Source of the DNA: DASPXY01 sp038227745
Lineage (GTDB): Bacteria; Planctomycetota; Planctomycetia; Gemmatales; Gemmataceae
Direction: 5' to 3'
Assembly: GCA_038227745.1 (NCBI GenBank)
Contig: JBBRPS010000023.1
Span: forward strand, 1 to 29,680
DNA: 29,680 nucleotides
Of this stretch, positions 18,943-29,680 are shown one piece after another; position 1 is the stretch's first letter, and each line of letters begins with the position of its first letter. The position numbers and the translations under genes are program-made. The notes under the pieces are model-generated. The model was given only the letters and a program-made list of their open reading frames with translations, was not told the DNA's origin and did no database searches.

Positions 18943-19194
18943 ATGAAGTTAAGCAAGGCCGCTTGGGATCTGCTTGGAACGCTGGTCGATCTTGCGGACC
19001 AGACGGTGGCCGAGGTGATTCGGGCACGCGGCGGCGTTGCCGCTAACGTGAGAGAGGCCGGACCGTGGGCCAATCAATCCCTCGGTGAAACAGCAATGGC
19101 GGGGGTCCAAGGAGATAAAACGGCGATCAAGGCGGTCAAGATCGCAAAGGATGCCCGTCGTTTAGGACGGAAATACGGAGGGGATGCGTCGTGA
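18943..19194 (+). CDS. Small unknown protein, first gene of an insertion between rpoB and rpoC
   Basis: I do not recognise this 83-residue protein. It begins MKLSKAAWDLLGTLVDLADQTV and ends KIAKDARRLGRKYGGDAS. Helical stretches, a Gly/Ala-rich middle (GGVAANVREAGPWANQ) and a basic tail are visible; there is no signal peptide or clear membrane segment. The start is 13 nt after the rpoB stop, with a poor Shine-Dalgarno (GGGACGGG), so translation may depend on rpoB. It overlaps the next gene by 4 nt (GTGA). Local G+C is uneven: one line I counted was 72% and the next 58%. rpoB and rpoC are directly adjacent in nearly all bacteria, so its position is unusual. It might be an antitoxin- or chaperone-like partner of the next gene, which is speculation. 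Confidence 0.7.
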   Translation: MKLSKAAWDLLGTLVDLADQTVAEVIRARGGVAANVREAGPWANQSLGETAMAGVQGDKTAIKAVKIAKDARRLGRKYGGDAS

Positions 19195-19667
19195 ACGATA
19201 ACGATCTGGCCCGCCATCCACAGAACGCCGACCCCTTGCTACTTCCGCCGCGCGAGGGGCCTTATGTTCTCCGCGATGTGCTGGAGAAGAGCGTGTATGG
19301 CTTCCGTGCCGAACTCATTTTGGACCTGGGAGACAGTTTCCTTCGGTTCGGAGTGGACATCGACTGGGACACGATCACCAGTCAGTTCCAGGCATCCCGG
19401 TTTCGGGCAAAAAAGGCTTACCGGAGCATCCGAGCTGACAAGCCGTGGAAAAAATACGTCGGCAAGGAGTGCGGCTGGTCCTGGCTGGCCTGGAACCAAC
19501 AGGGGTATCTGGACAGCGTGTTGATTAGTTTCGAGGGGATCGAGCCGAACGTCCTTCTGAACACGATCGGTTCGTCCATTGAGATCTTCGCGATTTCGCT
19601 CGTGGAGAAAGCGAGCGCAGCCGGGACGGACAGGAACGGCAAGCGCAAGGCGAAAGCAAACCGGTAA
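19191..19667 (+). CDS. Unknown 158-aa protein, possibly DUF6334-like, between rpoB and rpoC
   Basis: The protein starts at GTG (19191) inside the stop of the previous gene, with GGAGGGG 6 nt upstream. Features include YGFRAELILDLGDSFLRFGVDIDWDTI (about 36-62), WKKYVGKECGWSWLAWNQQGYLDSVLISFE (about 85-114) and a strongly basic tail (GKRKAKANR). The WSW..NQQGYLD pattern reminds me of DUF6334, a family of small proteins of unknown function, but this is from memory. There is no membrane segment or signal peptide. Lines I counted in this gene are 53-60% G+C, against about 75% in a sampled rpoC line, so it may have arrived by transfer. It is 97 nt upstream of rpoC, with a terminator-like hairpin between. 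Confidence 0.75.
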   Translation: MNDNDLARHPQNADPLLLPPREGPYVLRDVLEKSVYGFRAELILDLGDSFLRFGVDIDWDTITSQFQASRFRAKKAYRSIRADKPWKKYVGKECGWSWLAWNQQGYLDSVLISFEGIEPNVLLNTIGSSIEIFAISLVEKASAAGTDRNGKRKAKANR

Positions 19668-19726
19668 TCGGCAAGCAACATGAACGGCTTTCCGTCGCGG
19701 CCAGGGGATTCAATCATACGACTCAC

Positions 19727-19750
19727 AAACTCGGACGACGAGTTTCTTTT
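19727..19750 (+). terminator. Terminator-like hairpin between the inserted genes and rpoC
   Basis: AAACTCG (19727-19733) and CGAGTTT (19739-19745) form a perfect 7-bp stem with a GACGA loop, followed by CTTTT. The U-rich 3' side looks like a weak intrinsic terminator. It ends 14 nt before the rpoC ATG and directly upstream of the rpoC Shine-Dalgarno (GAGGAGGG). It may attenuate rpoC or block its ribosome-binding site. Confidence 0.5.
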
Positions 19751-19764
19751 AGAGGAGGGCGGCC

Positions 19765-24186
<4,422 letters not shown>

Positions 24187-24195
24187 GACGTAAAA

Positions 24196-24223
24196 AAGCC
24201 CACGGGTTGCGACCCGTGGGCTT
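24196..24223. repeat. Palindrome family A, copy 5
   Basis: Arms AAGCCCACGGGT and ACCCGTGGGCTT flank a TGCG loop, 9 nt after the rpoC stop. An A-run precedes it (24192-24197), so on the minus strand it is followed by T residues and could end the convergent alginate-export transcript. Confidence 0.92.
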
Positions 24224-24235
24224 GACTGGCTCCCT

Positions 24236-24268
24236 AAGCCCACGGGTTGCAACCCGTGGGCTTTTTTT
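24236..24268 (+). terminator. Intrinsic terminator of rpoC (family A, copy 6)
   Basis: A perfect 28-bp palindrome (AAGCCCACGGGTTG and its complement, 24236-24263) runs straight into a T-run (24262-24268, seven T). This is the only family A copy with a clear + strand U-tract and is the best rho-independent terminator in the window. With the copy at 24196 it forms a tandem pair between convergent genes. Confidence 0.85.
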
Positions 24269-24275
24269 GTGGCCG

Positions 24276-26060
24276 TTACCAGCGGAAGCTGTACTGCACG
24301 TAGACCAGCTCGGCATCCCCCGGGGCCCCGGTGTTCTTGAGGAAGCTGCCCGCGAACAGGTGCGAGTAGCCCGTCAAGATGTCCGAGTGCGGCCCCAGGT
24401 GGAAGTTGAAGACCAGATCGACCTCGTCACCCACGTTGGTCCCCGCCTTGCCCGTCGGGTCGCGGCGAAGGGCGGCGCCGCCGGCGTTGTACAGGGCGTC
24501 CCGCGCCTGGTCCAGCTCGAAGTGGTGGTACTGCAGCCAGACCGTGATCCAGTTCTGCGGGTACAGCCACAGGTGGGCGTTGATGTCGTGGATGTTCTGC
24601 CGGCCGACCAGGTCCAGCCAGCCCAGGTAATAGTGCCCGAACGGGAAGAGCTGGTTGAAGGTGCTGAAGTCGGTGCCGCCGCCGTTGGGGTTGCTGTCCC
24701 CCGAGGCGTAGTCCCAGTACACCCAGAAGGTCGGGTTCCACGGCAGCTTGCAGAAGTTGTAGCCGCCGCCCAGCGAACTCGCGCCGGCCACGATCTCCTG
24801 CTGGCCGCGCTCGCCGAGCTGGAGCATCAGCTCGACGTCCCAGAGCCAGTGGTTCTTGTCGCCCGCGTAGCGCGTGCCGAGGGTGTGGACGTTGAACGGC
24901 GCGAACGGGGCACCCAGGCGGGCCGCCTTGTTGGTGTTGTCCAGGAACAGCCAGTAGGCGTCGATGAACTGGCCCTTCTTCGGCCGGTAGGTCGTCCAGG
25001 CGCCCGCGAAGTTCTGGTTGTTGTCCACCGAGTCGAAGCGCGTGGGGTTGATGAGGACCGGCTGGAGCCAGAACAGATCGACGTCGAACTTCTCGCCCTG
25101 GCGGAAGGCGCGGACGCCGTTGAAGGTGCGGCGCGTGTTGGCCCAGTCGAGCGGCGAGATCAGGCGCTGCGAGCCGAGCAGCATCTCCTGGCGGCCGAGG
25201 CGCACGTAGGCGTTGTGGTCGTTGAAGCGGAAGAGCTTGATGTCCACGAAGGCGTTGAGCAGGTCGCCACGGTTGACGTCGATGGCCGCCGGCGGCAGGC
25301 TCTGGGTGCTGCTGTCGGCGTAGATGAACTCGACGTAGACGCGGAAGATGTCCTTGAACCACAGGTCGCCGTAGACGCGCGTGCGGAACAGATCGTAGGT
25401 GTTGGTCTTGCCGGTCAGGCGGCTGTTGACCTCGTGCATGTAGCGGTCGCGGATCTCGCCGCCGGTGTTGAACAGCCAGTTGTCGCCGAGGTGGACGCGG
25501 TGGATGGCGTCGAAGATGTCGTGCTGGGTATTCTTCGGGTCGTCGAGGTAGCGGAAGTCCGCGTCGAAGAACGAATTGAACATCCCGCCGGTGAAGCTGT
25601 ACGGGAACCTGGGCGGCTTCTCGCGATAGTTCCCTTTGAGGAAGTCGAGCAGGGAGTAATAGCCCGGCCCCGTGGGCGGGATGGGGAAGTTGCCGACCCG
25701 AGGGAGGATCCGCACCGGCGGGATCTTGGCCCAGGGGTTGGCGGGTTTGCCGTCGTCCGCCTTCTCACACCCGGGACAGCTGCCGTCGGGGGTGGGCAAC
25801 ACGACCTCCCCTGCCCCCGCCATCCCCGGACGGACGTCGGCCGCGGCGCCGGGGGGCGTAAAGCTCGACGACGGCTGCGCGGCGGGCGGCGGCTTGGGGA
25901 CGTCCACGTCTGGCGGGGGGATCTTCTCCTGGCGCGTACTGGTCACGGGGCTGAGGGGGGGCAGGATCTCCTGGGCCGTGCCGGCCCTCGTGCCGCCCAG
26001 CCAGAGCGCGGCCAGCAGGCCGGCACAGGCGAGTTGCGGTCCTGACAATGTCCAGCGCAT
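24276..26060 (-). CDS. Alginate-export-family outer-membrane beta-barrel protein
   Basis: The 594-residue product begins with a signal peptide (about 1-29, LACAGLLAALWLGGTRAGTAQ). A Pro-rich linker (about 30-130) follows, then a barrel of the alginate export (AlgE-like, PF13372) type: GEIRDRYMHEVNSRLTG, LFRTRVYGDLWFKDIFRVYVE, the conserved GRQEMLLGSQRLISPLDWAN and RRTFNGVRAFRQGEKFDVDLFW, and NFHLGPHSDILTGYSHLFAG near the end. It finishes in YVQYSFRW with a terminal aromatic residue, as outer-membrane barrels do. In Pseudomonas, AlgE exports alginate; here no polysaccharide synthesis genes are near, so the cargo is unknown. GGAGG lies 5 nt before the ATG. It is convergent with rpoC. Confidence 0.85.
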   Translation of the reverse strand: MRWTLSGPQLACAGLLAALWLGGTRAGTAQEILPPLSPVTSTRQEKIPPPDVDVPKPPPAAQPSSSFTPPGAAADVRPGMAGAGEVVLPTPDGSCPGCEKADDGKPANPWAKIPPVRILPRVGNFPIPPTGPGYYSLLDFLKGNYREKPPRFPYSFTGGMFNSFFDADFRYLDDPKNTQHDIFDAIHRVHLGDNWLFNTGGEIRDRYMHEVNSRLTGKTNTYDLFRTRVYGDLWFKDIFRVYVEFIYADSSTQSLPPAAIDVNRGDLLNAFVDIKLFRFNDHNAYVRLGRQEMLLGSQRLISPLDWANTRRTFNGVRAFRQGEKFDVDLFWLQPVLINPTRFDSVDNNQNFAGAWTTYRPKKGQFIDAYWLFLDNTNKAARLGAPFAPFNVHTLGTRYAGDKNHWLWDVELMLQLGERGQQEIVAGASSLGGGYNFCKLPWNPTFWVYWDYASGDSNPNGGGTDFSTFNQLFPFGHYYLGWLDLVGRQNIHDINAHLWLYPQNWITVWLQYHHFELDQARDALYNAGGAALRRDPTGKAGTNVGDEVDLVFNFHLGPHSDILTGYSHLFAGSFLKNTGAPGDAELVYVQYSFRW

Positions 26061-26348
26061 GAAGCCTCCTTGCTATCGGACAGGTGTGCCTCAGATTGCG
26101 ATCCGGGAAGTCCGTGAGAGTCGGGGCACGCAGGCCTGCTCCGAGCGCTGCGCCGGCACTCAGGAACCGTGCCGGCGCCGGGGGCGGTGAGCGGACTTCT
26201 GTATTTGTCCCTATTTCTTTCGGGAAGAAGTGTGAAGAAAAAGCATCGCGTTCGGCGTCGCGGGCGCGGAAGAAGTAGTGCCGCAGTGAGAAAACCCTAC
26301 CGCCAGCAACGCCCCGCCCCACGGCGCTCCCGTTACAGGCCGCACCGC
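26061..26348. other. Intergenic region upstream of the alginate-export gene
   Basis: This 288-nt gap lies between two leftward genes. It contains a GC hairpin (GCGCCGGCAC at 26150-26159 with GTGCCGGCGC at 26169-26178) and an AT-richer patch (26199-26250) that may hold the promoter on the minus strand. No -35/-10 pair is convincing. No gene is seen. Confidence 0.5.
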
Positions 26349-26894
26349 TTATCGGCTGGGTCGGGTCAGCGATGTCTTCTTTCCCGACAGGTCCGCGAGG
26401 CGCCAGAGCCGCAACAACCCCTCGCCGGCGCCGGTCGCCAGCGTCGAGCGATCGAGGGCACGGCCGACACAAGCGTCCTCCCGGTCGAGCACGGTGGCCC
26501 ACCCCAGGACGTCACCCGCCAAGGCGGTGAGGGCGGCGGGCAGGCCGCCCCCGGCGAAGCTCGGCGGCAAGCCCGGCAGCGGGGCGCCGGCGTGCTTCCA
26601 GGCGCGGTGGATCTCGGCAATGTCCTCATCGACGGCGTGCGTCTTGCGTTCGACGTCGGCGACGACGGCCGCCCAGTTCTGCGCCCACTCGACGGGCACG
26701 AGATAGGAGACGACGAGCTTCACATCGTCGGGCCGGTGAAGTAGGGCATCGATGAGCCGGCGGACGTACTCTAGCCGCCGTGCCTTGCCTTCGGCAACGC
26801 ACTGGATGATGTCGAGCAGGTCGCAGGTATCCAGGCAGAGGACGGGCCGCGGATGGGCGAGGAGGTCGGCGACGACGGCAGCAATGGGGGACAT
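26349..26894 (-). CDS. PIN-like domain protein, second gene of a coupled pair
   Basis: The 181-residue protein has a PIN-like opening: VLCLDTCDLLDII (residues 18-30), a beta-strand ending in Asp (D22) followed by T, D25 and a helix. Further acidic positions fit a PIN nuclease loosely: VPVEW (Glu) and LDREDACVGRALD. PIN proteins are metal-dependent RNases, often toxins or RNA-processing enzymes; activity here is inferred. The start codon shares one base with the upstream stop (TGATG), so translation is coupled to the 216-aa protein. This is a toxin-antitoxin-like layout, but the upstream partner is not a recognised antitoxin. It could also be a larger system's nuclease component. Confidence 0.6.
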   Translation of the reverse strand: MSPIAAVVADLLAHPRPVLCLDTCDLLDIIQCVAEGKARRLEYVRRLIDALLHRPDDVKLVVSYLVPVEWAQNWAAVVADVERKTHAVDEDIAEIHRAWKHAGAPLPGLPPSFAGGGLPAALTALAGDVLGWATVLDREDACVGRALDRSTLATGAGEGLLRLWRLADLSGKKTSLTRPSR

Positions 26895-27544
26895 CAGTGC
26901 CTCTCGACCTCCTCGTCATAGGCCAACAAGAGCGACCGCGCCGCCTCGTACTCTCCCAGGAGCTGGCAGCGCGTGTCTTCCGGCCAGCCGTCCTGCTGCA
27001 GCCACTCGTCAAGCATCGCGCGATCGAACAGTGACTCGTCCCTGTGTACGCGGACGAGGAAAGCGTTCCAGCGCCGGCGATCGTTCGGATGCAGGGAGGC
27101 GCGGTTCGCGGACGCCGAGAAGGCCTGGAGCAACCGAACTGCCTCGGGGGACAGGTCGTGTTCCAGGGTCCGCAGGTGCTGGACGACCTCGGTTTCCACC
27201 CCCACCTCGGCGGCGGCCGGATCGAGGAACTCACGCTTGAATTCGACCAGCAGGCCGTTGGACTCCTCCTCCGTGAGTTTCTGCTTTTCCAGGGAGATCA
27301 CGGTGGAGACGAACAGTTCGTTTTGGCTGCGGGCGTGAACCCAGAGGGCGGCGGCGGGCCGGCCGGCCGTGGCGGTGCAAGAGAAGGAATAATCCCACCG
27401 GCCCCGAAGTCCGTGCTGGCCGAGCCGTTCCTCCGCCGCCCGGTTGCGTTTCCACCCGTCGCGGAGAATGGCCTCGACCCGCGCGAGCAAGCGCTCCAGG
27501 TTGCTCTGCTCCCCGCGGATGGTGAGTTCGGTCGTGATCTTCAT
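26894..27544 (-). CDS. Unknown 216-aa protein, partner of the PIN-like protein
   Basis: I do not recognise this protein. It begins MKITTELTIRGEQSNLERLLAR, which looks like a strand then a helix, as in small RNA- or protein-binding alpha/beta folds. It contains WDYSFSCTA and LWVHARSQNELFVSTVISLEKQKLT (beta-rich) and then a mostly helical C-terminal half rich in Glu/Leu/Arg (LRTLEHDLSPEAVRLLQAF, MLDEWLQQDGW, LLGEYEAARSLLLAYDEEVE). There is no membrane segment or DNA-binding motif that I can name. GAGAGG lies 7 nt upstream of the ATG. A possible -10 (TACAAT, 27618 to 27613 on the minus strand) lies about 70 nt upstream. Its stop overlaps the PIN-like gene start by one base. Confidence 0.7.
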   Translation of the reverse strand: MKITTELTIRGEQSNLERLLARVEAILRDGWKRNRAAEERLGQHGLRGRWDYSFSCTATAGRPAAALWVHARSQNELFVSTVISLEKQKLTEEESNGLLVEFKREFLDPAAAEVGVETEVVQHLRTLEHDLSPEAVRLLQAFSASANRASLHPNDRRRWNAFLVRVHRDESLFDRAMLDEWLQQDGWPEDTRCQLLGEYEAARSLLLAYDEEVERH

Positions 27545-27644
27545 TCGGTTCCTCTCCGGCTCTCCGCACGCCTCAATGGGTAAGCCCCGCGCTCATCCCT
27601 GGCTGCTTCTCTATTGTAGCGTGGCAAGGCGATCGTGCGGTCCC

Positions 27645-27673
27645 TGGAAATGCCGCGGAGGGAGCGATATGAT
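27645..27673 (+). promoter_or_regulatory. Candidate promoter of the xdhC-type gene
   Basis: A weak -35 (TGGAAA, 27645-27650) and a -10 (TATGAT, 27668-27673) are 17 bp apart. The predicted start falls at about 27680, the A of the ATG, so the mRNA may be leaderless. This agrees with the lack of a properly spaced Shine-Dalgarno for that ATG. Confidence 0.4.
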
Positions 27674-27679
27674 GGGGTC

Positions 27680-28768
27680 ATGCGTGAACTGCTCGCGGAA
27701 CTGACCGGCGCCCTCGACGAGGGCCGGGATTGCGTCTACTGCTCGGTCGTCGAGACGCGCGGCTCGACGCCGCAGAAGGCCGGCGCCGCCATGCTCGTCT
27801 TCCCCGACGGCGGCCAGAGCGGCACCCTCGGCGGCGGCTGCGTCGAGGCCGAGGTCAAGCAGCGCGCCCTGCGCTTCCTCACCGAGGGGGAGCGCCGCCC
27901 CGGCGTGTTCACGTTCAGCCTCGACGACAACTACGGCTGGGACGACGGCCTGATCTGCGGCGGCCGCATGAGCATTCTTGCCGACCCGCTCTCGGCCGCT
28001 TCGCGCCGCGGCGCCGCCCATTATTACCGCGCTCTCCGCGACCTGGTCGAGGGCGGACAGGGCGGCACCCAGGCGGTCGTCCTCGCCGAGCGCGCGCCGG
28101 CCCTGGGCGTCGGCGACCGCTACCTCTTCGACGCCCGCGGCGCCCTGGCCGCGCGGCTCGGCGACGGCGACGCCGCCACGGAAGTCGCCCGGCGCCTGAC
28201 GCCGCTGGACAAACGGCCGAAGCCTTCTGCCCAGCAAGGGATCGCTTACCTCCCCATTCTGCCGCGCGTCACGCTGCTGATCGTCGGCGGCGGCCACGTC
28301 GGCCAGGCGGTGGGGCGCCTGGCGGCGGAGGTCGATTTCGACGTCTGGGTGCTGGACGACCGCGAGCGCTATGTCAGCCGCGAGCGCTTTCCCGCCGCGA
28401 GCCGCCTCATGGTCGGCGACATCGGCAGCGAGCTGCAGGAACTGGCCCGCACCGCGATCGCGCCGAACGTCTACTGCCTGATCGTCACGCGCGGCCACGG
28501 CCACGACGAGGAGGCGCTGTACCACCTGGCGCGCACGCCCGCCGGTTACGTCGGTATGATCGGCAGCCGTCGCAAGATCAAGCTGATCTGCGAAGACCTG
28601 GCGGCGCGCGGCGTCCCCGCCGAGGCGCTGGCCCACGTCCACGCCCCGCTCGGCCTGCCCATCGGCTCGCAGACCGTGCCGGAGATCGCCGTCAGCATCG
28701 TCGCCGAGCTGATCGCCTGCCGCAACCTGGGCGCCGCCCCGAAGTGCATGACCGGCAATGACCACTGA
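27680..28768 (+). CDS. XdhC/CoxI-family protein
   Basis: The 362-residue protein has both XdhC parts. The N-terminal domain contains CSVVETRGSTPQKAGAAMLV and SGTLGGGCVEAEV; the C-terminal Rossmann-like domain contains VGGGHVGQAVGRLA (from V202) and VTRGHGHDEEALYHLA, GYVGMIGSRRK and GLPIGSQTVPEIAVSIVAELI. In Rhodobacter, XdhC binds molybdenum cofactor, supports its sulfuration and inserts it into xanthine dehydrogenase. No molybdenum hydroxylase subunit is in the window, so the client enzyme is unknown. I chose the ATG at 27680, where family similarity starts; the frame is open to 27635. It overlaps the next gene by 11 nt. Confidence 0.9.
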   Translation: MRELLAELTGALDEGRDCVYCSVVETRGSTPQKAGAAMLVFPDGGQSGTLGGGCVEAEVKQRALRFLTEGERRPGVFTFSLDDNYGWDDGLICGGRMSILADPLSAASRRGAAHYYRALRDLVEGGQGGTQAVVLAERAPALGVGDRYLFDARGALAARLGDGDAATEVARRLTPLDKRPKPSAQQGIAYLPILPRVTLLIVGGGHVGQAVGRLAAEVDFDVWVLDDRERYVSRERFPAASRLMVGDIGSELQELARTAIAPNVYCLIVTRGHGHDEEALYHLARTPAGYVGMIGSRRKIKLICEDLAARGVPAEALAHVHAPLGLPIGSQTVPEIAVSIVAELIACRNLGAAPKCMTGNDH

Positions 28769-29411
28769 CCCCGCCGCGGCCCTCCCCGTCCCATCGACGT
28801 TCGCCCTGCTCCCCGCGGCCGGCAAGAGCAGCCGCATGGGCCGACCCAAGCTGTCCCTGCCGCTGGGTGAGCGCACCGTTCTGGAGCACGTCATCGCGGC
28901 TGTCCGCGCCGGCGGCGTTCGCGAGGTGCTCGTGGTGATCGGGCCGCACGTCCCCGAACTGGCGGCGCTGGCCTGGGCGGCGGGGGCGCACGCCCTGGAG
29001 TTGGCCGAGGAGACGGCCGACATGCGGGCCACCGTGGAGCACGGCCTGCGCTGGCTGGAGGAGCGCTTTCGCCCAGCCCCCGCCGACCGCTGGCTGCTGC
29101 TGCCCGCGGACCACCCGACGCTCGACCCGGCCCTCGTGCAGCGCCTCCTCCAGACGCGGGCGGTCGATGACGACCACTCGATCATCGTGCCGACCTTCCA
29201 GGGGCGGCGCGGCCACCCGACCCTCATCGACTGGCGCCACGTCGCTGGCCTCCGCGCCCTGCCGGCGGGACAGGGCCTCAACCGCTACCTGCGTGCCCGC
29301 GCCGAGGAAACGCAGGAACTGCCCGTGGACACGGAAGGTATCCTCTGTGATCTGGACACGCCGGAGGACTACGCGCGGCTGCGGCGGCGCTGGGAAGTCG
29401 GCCCGCCGTGA
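28758..29411 (+). CDS. MobA/MocA-like molybdenum cofactor nucleotidyltransferase
   Basis: The 217-residue protein has the N-terminal nucleotide-binding signature LLPAAGKSSRMGRPKLSLPL (17-36), a mid-protein LLLPADHPTLDPALV whose Asp would bind metal, QGRRGHPTLIDW, and the C-terminal DLDTPEDY. This matches the MobA-like NTP transferase family, close to MocA (molybdopterin cytidylyltransferase), which makes the cytosine form of the cofactor used by xanthine-dehydrogenase-type enzymes. Pairing with the XdhC-type gene (11-nt overlap) supports a MocA-like rather than MobA role. The exact nucleotide used cannot be fixed from sequence alone. Confidence 0.88.
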   Translation: MTTDPAAALPVPSTFALLPAAGKSSRMGRPKLSLPLGERTVLEHVIAAVRAGGVREVLVVIGPHVPELAALAWAAGAHALELAEETADMRATVEHGLRWLEERFRPAPADRWLLLPADHPTLDPALVQRLLQTRAVDDDHSIIVPTFQGRRGHPTLIDWRHVAGLRALPAGQGLNRYLRARAEETQELPVDTEGILCDLDTPEDYARLRRRWEVGPP

Positions 29412-29626
29412 CCGCGGCGCTTGCCCCGGCCGCCAGGGATGCGATAATCGCGTTGGTCCCCGCTCGCCCGACGAGGAGCCCGCCGATCCTGATCTGGGAC
29501 GGCACGCCCCGGGAACGGTCGGCGCCGCCGAAGTGACCGTCTGTCAGGTGGTCGGTATGGGGCGGGGTTGGAGTCCCGGCTTCAGCCGGCTAGAGCCGTT
29601 TTCGGTTGGGTGTAGCGGTTCGTGGC
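29412..29626. other. Right-hand intergenic region, no gene seen
   Basis: No convincing coding frame follows the nucleotidyltransferase. A short hairpin CCGGCT-TC-AGCCGG lies at 29576-29589, related in sequence to the GCCGGC repeats at the left end of the window. No promoter is evident. Confidence 0.5.
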
Positions 29627-29680
29627 CGACTCGCTCCGCGAGTCGGGGGGCGCCAATCCCCCGACTCGCGGAGCGAGTCG
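29627..29680. repeat. 23-bp perfect inverted repeat at the right edge
   Basis: Arms CGACTCGCTCCGCGAGTCGG(GGG) at 29627-29649 and the complement at 29658-29680 have an 8-nt loop. Each arm also contains its own smaller palindrome (CGACTCG with CGAGTCG), so cruciform and two-hairpin forms are both possible. It runs to the last base of the window and may continue beyond it. Confidence 0.9.

Noticed and set aside
26169..26744. A basic + strand frame (MPAPGAVSG... with KKKHRVRRRGRGR)
   Set aside because: It overlaps the PIN-like gene on the other strand and becomes low-complexity. The basic run comes from GC-rich noncoding sequence.
29278..29505. A 75-codon minus strand frame at the right end
   Set aside because: Its first part is antisense to the nucleotidyltransferase gene and the rest is Ala/Arg-rich with no start signal.

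Overview
The window is GC-rich (roughly two thirds G+C) bacterial chromosome that most resembles a planctomycete, probably of the Gemmata group. The reasons are a BBP7-type outer-membrane barrel protein with a Cys-rich lead-in, a DUF4337 membrane protein, a Minf_1886-type small protein (a family I recall from Planctomycetes and Verrucomicrobia), an enlarged multi-spanning SecE, and many short perfect palindromes between genes. The taxonomic call rests on recognised protein families only; no search was run.

Layout. (1) 1-4000: a tandem 31-bp repeat block, then a leftward set: BBP7 barrel protein, DUF4337 protein and a solitary N6-adenine-type DNA methyltransferase. (2) 4050-7420: a RicT/PSP1 protein, a coupled pair (Minf_1886-type protein and a membrane-anchored unknown), and a convergent MFS-type transporter. 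(3) 7590-24270: the information-processing core. A clear sigma-70-type promoter leads into tRNA-Thr(UGU), tRNA-Tyr(GUA), tRNA-Gly(UCC), tRNA-Thr(GGU) and tuf, the same order as the E. coli thrU-tyrU-glyT-thrT-tufB operon. Then come rpmG, tRNA-Trp(CCA), secE, nusG, rplK, rplA, rplJ, rplL, rpoB and rpoC. rpoC ends in an intrinsic terminator and is not followed by rpsL-rpsG-fusA. (4) 24276-27544: leftward genes for an alginate-export-type outer-membrane barrel and a translationally coupled pair (unknown 216-aa protein plus PIN-like protein). (5) 27680-29411: an XdhC-type protein overlapping a MobA/MocA-like nucleotidyltransferase, both linked to molybdenum-cofactor enzymes.

The most unusual points are in the core. 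Two small overlapping genes of unknown function, with lower G+C than their neighbours, sit between rpoB and rpoC and are followed by a terminator-like hairpin just before rpoC. SecE, NusG and L1 all carry long N-terminal additions. Almost every gap in the cluster holds a perfect palindrome, including six copies of one family. The rplJ-rplL and rplL-rpoB gaps are long and full of predicted RNA structure, and the first has an extended -10 promoter candidate. Together these suggest that the L10/L12, beta and beta' levels are set by internal promoters and RNA structure rather than by one simple polycistron; this is inference.
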